Shown: positions 29,833 through 37,522 of the stretch, piece by piece
Numbering within the stretch: position 1 is the first letter of the stretch
Layout of the letters: each line of letters starts with the position of its first letter
Made by a program: the position numbers and the translations under genes
Assembly: GCA_902605525.1 (NCBI GenBank)
Contig: CACLCV010000008.1
Coordinates: forward strand, 1-38,357
DNA length: 38,357 nt
Reading direction: 5' to 3'
Origin: an uncultured Gammaproteobacteria bacterium
GTDB lineage: Bacteria; Pseudomonadota; Gammaproteobacteria; GCA-002705445; GCA-002716945
Notes under the pieces: model-generated
Told to the model about the DNA's origin: nothing
What the model saw: only the letters and a program-made list of their open reading frames with translations
The model's database searches: none

Positions 29833-30434
29833 TGAAAGAATATTCTACTTTAACAACCAAGGAACAAAAGACCTATGACTTCATCGTTAGGTATTCAAAA
29901 AAATTCGGAAAATATCCCTTATTAACAGAAATTGCAAAGGGTATAGGGATTACATCAAAAGGTGTAGCGCATAGATATGTAAAATCTTTAGAAAAAGCAG
30001 GTAAAATCTTAAGATTTTCAAATAAACATCGTGGTATTTCTACAATAGATAAAGGCCCTCTTTTTTTAAAATCTTTAGGAAAGATTGCAGCTGGTGGGCC
30101 TATTGAAGCAATAACTGATCAACAAAGAATTGAACTTGAATACTTGTTTACCAATAAAAAATCATACGCGCTCAAGGTAAAAGGAGAATCAATGATAGAT
30201 GCAGGTATAAATGATGGAGATTGGGTAATCATTGAAGAAAGTAAAAAATTCTATAAGTCAAAAGTACATGTAATTTTAATTGACAATCAAGATGTGACTT
30301 TAAAATATATAGAAAAGGCAAGCCCAGGAGAGATAAAATTAATTCCTGCAAACAAAACATATAAAGAAACAATTTACCCTGTTGAAAGAATTTCTATTCA
30401 AGGATATGTAGTTGGACAAGTAAGAATATACTAA
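29832..30434 (+). CDS. lexA: LexA repressor
   Basis: SOS repressor inactivated by RecA-stimulated self-cleavage. The 200 residues have an N-terminal winged helix (~1-70) and a C-terminal peptidase domain. The cleavage bond is Ala87-Gly88 in GKIAAGGPI, the nucleophile Ser120 in KGESMIDAGINDGDW, and the base Lys158 in VTLKYI. The recognition helix region (GITSKGVAHRYVKSLEKAG) is unlike E. coli LexA (FRSPNAAEEHLKALARKG), so a different operator is expected; a GAAC-N7-GAAC repeat overlies the promoter. ATG 29832 is the last base pair of that repeat. Coupled to dinB by TAATG. It could be a second LexA-like repressor if another is encoded elsewhere. Confidence 0.93.
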   Translation: MKEYSTLTTKEQKTYDFIVRYSKKFGKYPLLTEIAKGIGITSKGVAHRYVKSLEKAGKILRFSNKHRGISTIDKGPLFLKSLGKIAAGGPIEAITDQQRIELEYLFTNKKSYALKVKGESMIDAGINDGDWVIIEESKKFYKSKVHVILIDNQDVTLKYIEKASPGEIKLIPANKTYKETIYPVERISIQGYVVGQVRIY

Positions 30435-31651
30435 TGAGTGAAAAAATCTTTATTCACGTAGATATGAATGCATTTTTTGCCTCAATAGAACAAAGAGATT
30501 ATCCAAAACTTTTGGGAAAACCTGTAGCTGTAACTAATGGAGAGCATGGCTCATGTATTATTACTTCTTCATATGAAGCTAGAGCATTTGGCATAAAAAC
30601 AGGAATGAGGATTTCTGATGGAAGAAAAATTTGTCCTCGCTTAGTTCAAAGACCATCAAGACCAAAAGTATACGCAGAAACATCAACAAGAATAATGAAT
30701 ATACTGCATAATATAACTCCTGATATTCAAATATACTCAGTTGATGAAGCTTTTCTAGAATTAACAAATTGTATGAAAATTTATAAGGAAATTAATCATG
30801 TTATATACAAGATTAAAGATCTTATTTATGAATCAGAAAACCTTAAATGTTCGATTGGTATATCATTTAGTAAATCATTAGCAAAATATGCTTCAAAAAT
30901 TAATAAACCAGATGGAATAACTTATATTAATAAAAATAATTATCACGAATATCTAGATAATGCACCAATAGATACTTTGTGCGGGGTATCAACAGGAGTT
31001 AAAAGTTTTTTAAACCATCATGGTGTTCACAAATGTTCTGATATGAAGAAGTTACCTATAAGTATTCTTTCTAATAGGTTTGGTAATATTGGCAAAAAGA
31101 TATGGCTGATGGCAAATGGAAATGATTTTGAAGGACTCATTTCAGACTTAAATCATCCGAAAAGTCTTGGTCATGGAAAAGTATTAAAGCCTAATACAAA
31201 AAGTAGCTATTTAATAAAAAAAGTATTCCTAAGAATGTCAAATAAATTAGCATTACGTTTACGTAAATCTAATTATGAATCAAATATTTTCTTAATAGGT
31301 GTAAAAATAAAAGCAGGGTGGATACAAAAGAAAATCAAAATAGAGAAAGCTACGTGTAATCGAAATGATATATTTAATATTTGTTTATCTTATCTAAATC
31401 TGTTCGAAAAAAATACGGGCATTTATCAAGTTCAAGTTACAGCTTTAAACCCCTTAAAGAAGAATACGCAAATGGACATTTTCAGTGAAGATAATCATAA
31501 GAGTGAAGTTTTAGATCTAGCACTAGAGAACATATATGATAAGTTTGGCCCCGAGACTATTAAGCCCGCTCGCTTAATTAGTGACCATACAGATAGCCCA
31601 GACGTAATAGCCCCAGCATGGAGACCGAGTGGACATCGAAAATCGGTATAA
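30434..31651 (+). CDS. dinB: Y-family translesion DNA polymerase (DinB/Pol IV type)
   Basis: Error-prone polymerase that copies past DNA lesions. The 405 residues have catalytic Asp10 in IHVDMNAFFASIE and Asp104-Glu105 in YSVDEAFLEL, Phe15 as likely steric gate, SSYEARAFGIKTGM in the fingers, and SIGISFSKSLAKYASKINKPDGI in the palm. The little finger (~245-345) is followed by QMDIF (346-350), a good beta-clamp motif, then a ~55-residue tail ending APAWRPSGHRKSV that E. coli Pol IV lacks, so the clamp motif is internal. Being in an operon with lexA implies SOS control. Closed by a strong terminator. Confidence 0.92.
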   Translation: MSEKIFIHVDMNAFFASIEQRDYPKLLGKPVAVTNGEHGSCIITSSYEARAFGIKTGMRISDGRKICPRLVQRPSRPKVYAETSTRIMNILHNITPDIQIYSVDEAFLELTNCMKIYKEINHVIYKIKDLIYESENLKCSIGISFSKSLAKYASKINKPDGITYINKNNYHEYLDNAPIDTLCGVSTGVKSFLNHHGVHKCSDMKKLPISILSNRFGNIGKKIWLMANGNDFEGLISDLNHPKSLGHGKVLKPNTKSSYLIKKVFLRMSNKLALRLRKSNYESNIFLIGVKIKAGWIQKKIKIEKATCNRNDIFNICLSYLNLFEKNTGIYQVQVTALNPLKKNTQMDIFSEDNHKSEVLDLALENIYDKFGPETIKPARLISDHTDSPDVIAPAWRPSGHRKSV

Positions 31652-31683
31652 AAAAAGGCCGAGGGGGTAGATTCGGCCTTTCA
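31651..31683 (+). terminator. Intrinsic terminator of lexA-dinB
   Basis: GGCCGA (31657-31662) pairs perfectly with TCGGCC (31673-31678) around a 10-base loop; flanking A-run and TTTC extend the stem. It begins at the last base of the dinB stop. This is the clearest GC-rich terminator in the window. Confidence 0.8.
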
Positions 31684-31699
31684 TTAAAGGGGTGGGGAT

Positions 31700-31729
31700 A
31701 TGACATCTTGTCTGTATCCTGTCTATAAC
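31700..31729 (+). promoter_or_regulatory. Promoter of the MerR-type regulator with repeats in the spacer
   Basis: ATGACA (31700-31705) and TATAAC (31724-31729) are 18 bases apart, longer than the usual 17, a feature of MerR-controlled promoters. Two direct repeats of TGTCT (31709-31713 and 31720-31724), 11 bases apart, occupy the spacer and the first base of the -10. Expected transcription start is near 31736. Confidence 0.45.
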
Positions 31730-31745
31730 ATTACTCTAACAAAAT

Positions 31746-31822
31746 AGACATGTCAATAATAAATATGAACAAAAACTATACAAATATCAAAAATAATGAT
31801 ACTGTCTGAAAAATAATAGACA
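31746..31822 (+). promoter_or_regulatory. Further TGTCT/AGACA operator-like motifs in the regulator leader
   Basis: The palindrome GACATGTC (31747-31754, within TAGACATGTCA) and the dyad TGTCT-N10-AGACA (31803-31807 and 31818-31822) repeat the same core as in the promoter spacer. They lie between the promoter and the start of the regulator gene and are candidate sites for its own product. The remainder of 31684-31839 shows no ORF or RNA gene that I can recognise. Confidence 0.4.
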
Positions 31823-31839
31823 ATACTTTGACAAATGGT

Positions 31840-32844
31840 ATGGAAAATATAATAATTAGAAACAATGACAAGGATAAGTCCAACATTAGTTTGCAAATGA
31901 AAGAAGATTTAGCTGCTAAACCTAGACATTTAATTCAAGTTGTCAATAGACGGACGGGCTTAAGCTCTGATGTAATTAGAGTATGGGAAAAAAGGTACCA
32001 AGCAGTAATTTCTCATCGAAATGATACAAACAGAAGACTATATTCAGATAAAGATATAGATAAACTAACTCTCCTAAAAAGAGCAATAGCTGCAGGCAGG
32101 AGAATAGGTGATATAGCTGCACTGTCGTACGACGACCTCTTTGAACTCGTAATGGGAGATGAATCAACTGCATCCATAGGCTACAAAAGACCTAGCACAG
32201 GTACTATCATGGAATTGTTTGACGAGGCAGTTTCATGTATCAAAGAAATGAATAGTTGGAAACTAGATAATGTTTTATCAAATGCAGTAGCTATATTAAG
32301 CACAAATGATTTTTTAATTGAGTTCATTAAACCTTTAAGTAATTACATACAAGATGAGTGCTCAAGAGGGAGTATAAGATATTCACATGAAAAGATGTCG
32401 AAGCTTTGTATTAGAACATGTTTAAACAATCTTTATTTGAATCTTCGTTCATCAAAAGAGGATTGTCCTAGACTTGTTATAGCCTCATTGTTATCTGAGC
32501 ATGAGAGTCTAGACACTCTGATGCATATGATTGTTGCTCAAAACATTGGATGGGATCTTACTTATATTGGAAATGGCGTCCCACATGATGAAATAACTTT
32601 TGCAGCATCTAAGGTTAAAGCACAGGTAGTTGTATTAGCCATAAACAACCCAAGAGATATCGCTAGAAAAATTTATGAAATCAAACATATTAGAGATAAA
32701 GCTGATAAAACAGAGGATATAATTTTAATCGGCTCTCAATGTAGTGACTATAAACAGCTCAGTAATGAGTTTAACATCAATATATCAAATGATTTAACAA
32801 GTTTTAGGTTATCTTTGGAAAGGCTCTATAGCTTAATTCGATAA
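31840..32844 (+). CDS. MerR-type regulator with degenerate B12-binding-like domain
   Basis: The MerR DNA-binding domain (about residues 30-100) reads HLIQVVNRRTGLSSDVIRVW, EKRY, then NRRLYSDKDIDKLTLLKRA. A four-helix and Rossmann-like part (~125-334) resembles CarH/LitR cobalamin photoreceptors. The B12 signatures are eroded: the Trp of W-x9-EH is replaced by Cys, EH is EK, and the lower-ligand motif E-x-H-x-x-G reads SEHESL, keeping only the His. So cobalamin binding is doubtful; it may sense something else or act as apo-protein. ATG 31840 gives 334 residues; in-frame TTG 31828 adds four. No ribosome site supports either. No photolyase or carotenoid gene is nearby. The 3' end overlaps valS by 12 bases. 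Confidence 0.82.
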   Translation: MENIIIRNNDKDKSNISLQMKEDLAAKPRHLIQVVNRRTGLSSDVIRVWEKRYQAVISHRNDTNRRLYSDKDIDKLTLLKRAIAAGRRIGDIAALSYDDLFELVMGDESTASIGYKRPSTGTIMELFDEAVSCIKEMNSWKLDNVLSNAVAILSTNDFLIEFIKPLSNYIQDECSRGSIRYSHEKMSKLCIRTCLNNLYLNLRSSKEDCPRLVIASLLSEHESLDTLMHMIVAQNIGWDLTYIGNGVPHDEITFAASKVKAQVVVLAINNPRDIARKIYEIKHIRDKADKTEDIILIGSQCSDYKQLSNEFNINISNDLTSFRLSLERLYSLIR

Positions 32845-32870
32845 AGTATTCTTTAGGCTTTCCAAAGATA
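32810..32870. repeat. 13-bp perfect inverted repeat across the convergent regulator/valS ends
   Basis: TATCTTTGGAAAG (32810-32822) and its exact reverse complement CTTTCCAAAGATA (32858-32870) flank a 35-base centre that contains both stop codons. The left arm is in the regulator gene and the right arm in valS; each is read in the same codon phase, so both proteins contain LSLE near their C terminus. No T-run follows either arm directly. Confidence 0.85.
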
Positions 32871-35568
32871 GAATATCATTTTCAATTTTTTTTCTGTTTG
32901 CAATATTTTGATTAATAATTTCAGCAGGAGCTCTTTCTATAAAGCTTTTATTGTTAAGTTTTGAATCAATTTTACTGATAACACCCTTAAACTGCATAAT
33001 CTTATTTTCGATTTTATTTAATTCATCTTTGACATTAATCATATTTTTAATCTGTAAGTATAAAACAAATTTATCATCTATTAGTTCGATATAATCATGA
33101 TCATCGAATTCAATATCATCAGCAATAGATAGTTCAATACCTGACAGGTTATTTATAAGCTTAACATTCTCAGTGATATCTAGATTAATCACTTCATTTT
33201 TTACAATTATTTTTGCAGCGATGTTAACTTTTGGATGAACACCAAGCTCAGTTCTGCTTTTTCTTATTTTCTTGATAATTTCTTGTATAATACTTACTCT
33301 TTCATATATATCTTCTTCTTTAGAAATTCGAATTTGGGATGGAAATTTACTATTCATTAGGCCTGGTTCATCTACAAGATTCTTATGGTACAGATTACTC
33401 CAAATTTCTTCTGTAATAAAAGGTATAATAGGATGGCAAATTTTAAGTATTCTAATTATAGAATATATTAAATAATTCTTTGTAGTCTCTGTCGTATTAT
33501 TTTTAACTATCTCTAGGTACCAATCACAATATTCATTCCATACAAATTCATAAATACTATTTGCCATTAAATCAAATCTATATGTTGAACTATATTTTTT
33601 AAAATCCTTAGCAACATTATCTAGTCTATACATTATCCATTTATCAAATATTGTAGCAGCTGATGTATTTAGATTTTCTTTGTACTCATAGTCATCACAT
33701 GTAAGCATTATAAATCTTGATGCATTCCATAGCTTATTACAAAAATTTCTATATCCTTCTATTCTATGTAAGTCAAAGTTAATGTCTCTGCCTGTGGAAG
33801 CCATTGCACAGAAATTAAATCGTAATGCATCTGCCCCATACTCTTTTATTCCATTAGGAAAATCTCTTTTTGTTTTTTTGACTATATTCGCTTTCTGCTT
33901 TTCATTGATTAGACTCTCAGTTCTTTTTTCGATAAGTTTTTCAATAGATATGCCCTCTATAATATCTATTGGGTCAATAACGTTACCAATAGATTTAGAC
34001 ATTTTCTTGCCTTCTGAATCTCTAACGAGACCATGAATATAAATTTTATTAAATGGGATCTTTTTTGTAAACTTAAGGCCCATCATAATCATTCTTGCAA
34101 CCCAAAAGAAGATAATGTCAAACCCAGTAACTAAGAGATTAGTGGGATAGTATTTTTCAAATATTCCATTATTCTTTTTCCAATCAAGAGTTGAAAAAGG
34201 CCATAGTGATGACGAAAACCATGTATCCAAAACATCATTATCTCGAGTTAGTTCAGTTTCTTTTTTGATAGCATATTTTTGTCTTACATTTTTTTCATTT
34301 TTACCGACATAAACTTTTCCATCATTATCGTACCAAGCTGGTATTCTGTGCCCCCACATTATTTGCCTACTAATGCACCAATCTTCAATATTGTCTAACC
34401 AGTTGAAATAAATTTTTTTCCAGTGCTCAGGAACAAAACTAATTTTTCCATCCTTAACCACCTCTATACCATCATTTGCTATTTCTTTCATATTCATGAA
34501 CCATTGACTCGTTAGTAATGGTTCGATTATTTCACCCGTTCTTTCTCCTATTGGCACAGTTGTCTTATAAGGTATTTGTTCTACAAAGACACCAATATCA
34601 TCAAGATCTTTAATTAAATTATCTCTTATTTCATGTATATTCATTCCAATATATTTTTCATGAACATTCTCATTCATAGATCCATCCTTATTTAGGATAT
34701 TTATAAACTCTAAATTATGTTTCTTACCAATTTTGTAGTCATTAAAGTCATGTGCTGGTGTAATTTTCAGACATCCAGTTCCAAAATCTATATCTACAAC
34801 TTCATCTTGTATTATCGGTATTTCTTTATCGATCATTGGCAAAATTACTTGTTTTCCTATGAGATGTTTATATCGCTTGTCATTTGGATTAATACATACT
34901 GCTGAATCTCCAAAGAAGGTCTCCGGCCTTGTAGTAGCAACAGTGATAAACTCGTTTGAATCAACAACTTTATATCTTAAATGATACAAGTAACCATCTT
35001 TTTCTTCATTTATAACTTCTAAATCAGATACAGCTGTTTGAAGCTTAATATCCCAGTTAACAAGTCTATTACCTCTATAAATTAATTCACTATCATAAAG
35101 TTCAATAAAGATATCTCTAACATTTTCTGATAAATCATCATCCATTGTGAATCTATTTCTTGACCAATCCGCAGAGGAACCTAGTCTTTTCGTCTGATTG
35201 ATAATTGTGTTTCCAGAAATCTCCTTCCATTTCCAAACCTCATCTATAAATTCATCACGACTAAGGTCTTTGATATTTTTGCCTAAACTTTTAAGTCTAT
35301 TTTCTACCACTAGCTGTGTAGCAATACCAGCATGGTCAGTGCCTGGTTGCCATAAAACGCTCTTACCAAGCATGCGATGATATCTAACAAGAATATCAAT
35401 GATAGTATGTTGGAATGCATGACCCATATGCAACGTTCCTGTTACATTAGGTGGAGGCAACACTATAGAAAATTTAGATGTAGATTCTTTTGCTAAAAAA
35501 GATTTTGTCTTCTCCCAAGAATTATAAATCTTCTCTTCAATTTCTCTCGGCTTATATTGTTTGTTCAT
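32833..35568 (-). CDS. valS: Valyl-tRNA synthetase
   Basis: Charges tRNA-Val in the cytoplasm. The 911 residues have the class I HIGH motif as HMGH at 47-50 (PPPNVTGTLHMGHAF) and KMSKS at 522-526 (GKKMSKSIGNV). The CP1 editing domain lies between (~150-420, with VATTRPETFFGDSAV), followed by DTWFSSSLWPFSTLDW, the helical anticodon domain (~620-780) and the C-terminal coiled-coil arm (~845-905). Slightly shorter than the 951-residue E. coli enzyme. Starts within the holC 3' end (17-base overlap) and ends overlapping the convergent regulator. Confidence 0.98.
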   Translation of the reverse strand: MNKQYKPREIEEKIYNSWEKTKSFLAKESTSKFSIVLPPPNVTGTLHMGHAFQHTIIDILVRYHRMLGKSVLWQPGTDHAGIATQLVVENRLKSLGKNIKDLSRDEFIDEVWKWKEISGNTIINQTKRLGSSADWSRNRFTMDDDLSENVRDIFIELYDSELIYRGNRLVNWDIKLQTAVSDLEVINEEKDGYLYHLRYKVVDSNEFITVATTRPETFFGDSAVCINPNDKRYKHLIGKQVILPMIDKEIPIIQDEVVDIDFGTGCLKITPAHDFNDYKIGKKHNLEFINILNKDGSMNENVHEKYIGMNIHEIRDNLIKDLDDIGVFVEQIPYKTTVPIGERTGEIIEPLLTSQWFMNMKEIANDGIEVVKDGKISFVPEHWKKIYFNWLDNIEDWCISRQIMWGHRIPAWYDNDGKVYVGKNEKNVRQKYAIKKETELTRDNDVLDTWFSSSLWPFSTLDWKKNNGIFEKYYPTNLLVTGFDIIFFWVARMIMMGLKFTKKIPFNKIYIHGLVRDSEGKKMSKSIGNVIDPIDIIEGISIEKLIEKRTESLINEKQKANIVKKTKRDFPNGIKEYGADALRFNFCAMASTGRDINFDLHRIEGYRNFCNKLWNASRFIMLTCDDYEYKENLNTSAATIFDKWIMYRLDNVAKDFKKYSSTYRFDLMANSIYEFVWNEYCDWYLEIVKNNTTETTKNYLIYSIIRILKICHPIIPFITEEIWSNLYHKNLVDEPGLMNSKFPSQIRISKEEDIYERVSIIQEIIKKIRKSRTELGVHPKVNIAAKIIVKNEVINLDITENVKLINNLSGIELSIADDIEFDDHDYIELIDDKFVLYLQIKNMINVKDELNKIENKIMQFKGVISKIDSKLNNKSFIERAPAEIINQNIANRKKIENDILSLESLKNTLSN

Positions 35569-36001
35569 TATATTTATTATGCATTAAAGTAAAATTATTT
35601 TTCTTATATTCTAAAAACTTATTTCTACTTATGGATTTTTTTGATTCATCAGTATCTACGAATTCATAGATATTAATATTATGTTCAAGGTTCACTAAAG
35701 CATTATCATAATTATTTATAATAGAGGTATAATCGTTAAATAATCTGAGTTTATCAAGATTTTGTATAGATAATAATATTATTGGCGTATCAATTACGTC
35801 TCCCTTATTATAAATCTTATGTGGTAAAAAACTATTCTGTTCAAAAGACCAAAGTAATTTATCTAGTTCTTCAAGCTTTTCATAATCATCAATTATGATA
35901 ATATTTTCATCTTTTTTGTATAAACATTTAACAAATTTACAAAGACATAATTTAATATCATGATTTATTTCAATTGAATAAAAATTTACGACTGATTTCA
36001 A
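35552..36001 (-). CDS. holC: DNA polymerase III chi subunit (TTG start)
   Basis: Chi links the clamp loader (via psi) to single-strand-binding protein. The 149 residues align end to end with HolC: VVNFYSIE at the start, the diagnostic LDKLLWSFEQNSFLPHKIY (~46-64), and TPIILLS. The gene starts at TTG 36001, two bases after the pepA stop; the conserved NFY strand begins at residue 6, as in E. coli (MKNATFYLL), so no later start is possible. Sequence conservation is low, as usual for chi. Operon pepA-holC-valS is a well-known gammaproteobacterial order and supports the call. Confidence 0.9.
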   Translation of the reverse strand: MKSVVNFYSIEINHDIKLCLCKFVKCLYKKDENIIIIDDYEKLEELDKLLWSFEQNSFLPHKIYNKGDVIDTPIILLSIQNLDKLRLFNDYTSIINNYDNALVNLEHNINIYEFVDTDESKKSISRNKFLEYKKNNFTLMHNKYNEQTI

Positions 36002-36003
36002 TT

Positions 36004-37446
36004 TTATTTATTTGTCATCACAAAGTCTGTAAGTAATTTTACTGGTCTACCTGTTGACCCTTTGTCATTTCCCGAATCCCATGCTGTACCAGCAATGTCT
36101 AGATGTGCCCATTTTTCTTCCGTTGTGAAATTAGCTAAAAATGCTGCAGCAGTTATGGCGCCACCATACCTACCACCTATATTTTGTATATCAGCAAAAT
36201 TAGTTTTTAGTTCATCAAAATAGTCACTATATAATGGTAATTCCCAAACACGATCACCCGTCTTATCAGCAGAACTTTTAATCTTCTTGGTTAGAACATC
36301 ATTGTTTGAAAATAATCCTGATGGATATTTTCCAAGACCAACTAGGCATGCACCTGTGAGTGTTGCCATGTCTAATATATATCTAGGTTTATATTTTTTG
36401 GAAAATGTTAATGCATCACACAAAACTAATCTTCCTTCTGCATCAGTATTTAGTATTTCGATTGTGATACCTGACATGCTTGTTACTACATCTCCTGGTC
36501 GAGTAGCTATTCCACTAGGCATATTTTCAGCACATGCTAATATGCCTATAACATTATTTTTTAAATTCATTTCAGCACATGCTTGCATAGTACCAATAAC
36601 TGAACCTGCTCCTGACATATCATATTTCATTTCATCCATATTAGGCGATGGCTTTAGAGATATGCCTCCTGTATCAAATGTAATACCTTTACCCACTAAC
36701 ACGATAGGCTGTTTATTTTTTATAGGCATATATTTAATTATTACAAGTTTTGCTGGTTGTGTACTTCCTTGCGAAACAGATAGCAATGATCCCATTTTAA
36801 GAGTACGCATCTGTTTCTCATCCAGTACTTCCACTTTTAAGTTCTTATTTAATTTTTCTAATTTTTTTGATTCTTTTGCTAAAAAAGTTGGGTTACATAT
36901 ATTTGGAGGGGTATCGCCAAGGATTCTTGCTTTATTAAGACCATTAGCTATCGCAATTGAAATATCTATGGTGTTGTTCAGTTGCTTATTAGAAATTTTA
37001 CTTGAAACATTTAATAAACACTCCTTCAAAGATGAAGTATTCGTCTTTTTATAACTATATTGAGTTTTTTCAACCTCTATAATACTAGATTTAATATGAT
37101 CATAATTCCTAATAGCTATGTTATTGAGATCAAGCGAGATTTTTTTAATATTATAACCATTGATTTTCTTTAGCGCAGAATTAAGATTTTTTTCATAATT
37201 TTGAATTGTTAGCTTGTTTTTTTGACCAAGACCAACAAGAAAGTAGTTTTTTTCATACATTTTACTAGAAAACACATTCATTGAACCTGATGTACCAGTG
37301 ACTAATTTACTAGATATCGCTAATTTTACATCTTCAAACACGGCATCGCTGAGGGCAGACTTATTAAGGCTTGATAGTTTATCTTCATAGACGAATAATA
37401 AGTTGTAATCGGCTTTTGAATTTTTGTTGAATCTTAGGTATTTCAT
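36004..37446 (-). CDS. pepA: Leucyl aminopeptidase (M17, PepA)
   Basis: Hexameric metallo-aminopeptidase that removes N-terminal residues; in E. coli also a DNA-binding protein in site-specific recombination and carAB control. The 480 residues have a variable N-terminal macro-like domain (1-~165) and the catalytic domain. Metal and catalytic residues are Lys253 and Asp258 (VGKGITFDTGGISLKP), Asp276 (KYDMSGAG), Asp335 and Glu337 (NTDAEGRLVL). C-terminal HLDIAGTAWD and GSTGRPVKLL are typical. First gene of the pepA-holC-valS operon, divergent from lptF. Confidence 0.97.
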   Translation of the reverse strand: MKYLRFNKNSKADYNLLFVYEDKLSSLNKSALSDAVFEDVKLAISSKLVTGTSGSMNVFSSKMYEKNYFLVGLGQKNKLTIQNYEKNLNSALKKINGYNIKKISLDLNNIAIRNYDHIKSSIIEVEKTQYSYKKTNTSSLKECLLNVSSKISNKQLNNTIDISIAIANGLNKARILGDTPPNICNPTFLAKESKKLEKLNKNLKVEVLDEKQMRTLKMGSLLSVSQGSTQPAKLVIIKYMPIKNKQPIVLVGKGITFDTGGISLKPSPNMDEMKYDMSGAGSVIGTMQACAEMNLKNNVIGILACAENMPSGIATRPGDVVTSMSGITIEILNTDAEGRLVLCDALTFSKKYKPRYILDMATLTGACLVGLGKYPSGLFSNNDVLTKKIKSSADKTGDRVWELPLYSDYFDELKTNFADIQNIGGRYGGAITAAAFLANFTTEEKWAHLDIAGTAWDSGNDKGSTGRPVKLLTDFVMTNK

Positions 37447-37465
37447 GATATTTCCAAATAATAAA

Positions 37466-37493
37466 GTTATACTGATTTAATGGTTTAGATTAA
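37466..37493 (-). promoter_or_regulatory. Possible pepA operon promoter
   Basis: Read on the minus strand, TTAATC (37493-37488) and TATAAC (37471-37466) are 16 bases apart, about 20 bases before the pepA ATG. The -35 fits the consensus only partly. The same 76-bp gap must also carry the lptF promoter; TTGACC at 37503-37508 has no -10 at the right distance before the lptF start. Confidence 0.35.
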
Positions 37494-37522
37494 CACTTTT
37501 ATTTGACCTTGTAATTATTACT

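Noticed and set aside
31828-31853. TTGACA with a downstream TATAAT as the regulator promoter
   Set aside because: The spacer to TATAAT (31848-31853) is only 14 bases and the next choice, AATAAT at 17, is weak; this would also remove the N-terminal codons. Kept only as a possibility.
36287-37054. A 255-codon open frame on the plus strand
   Set aside because: It is exactly antisense to the catalytic part of pepA, whose motifs are intact; its translation shows no recognisable family and no start signal.
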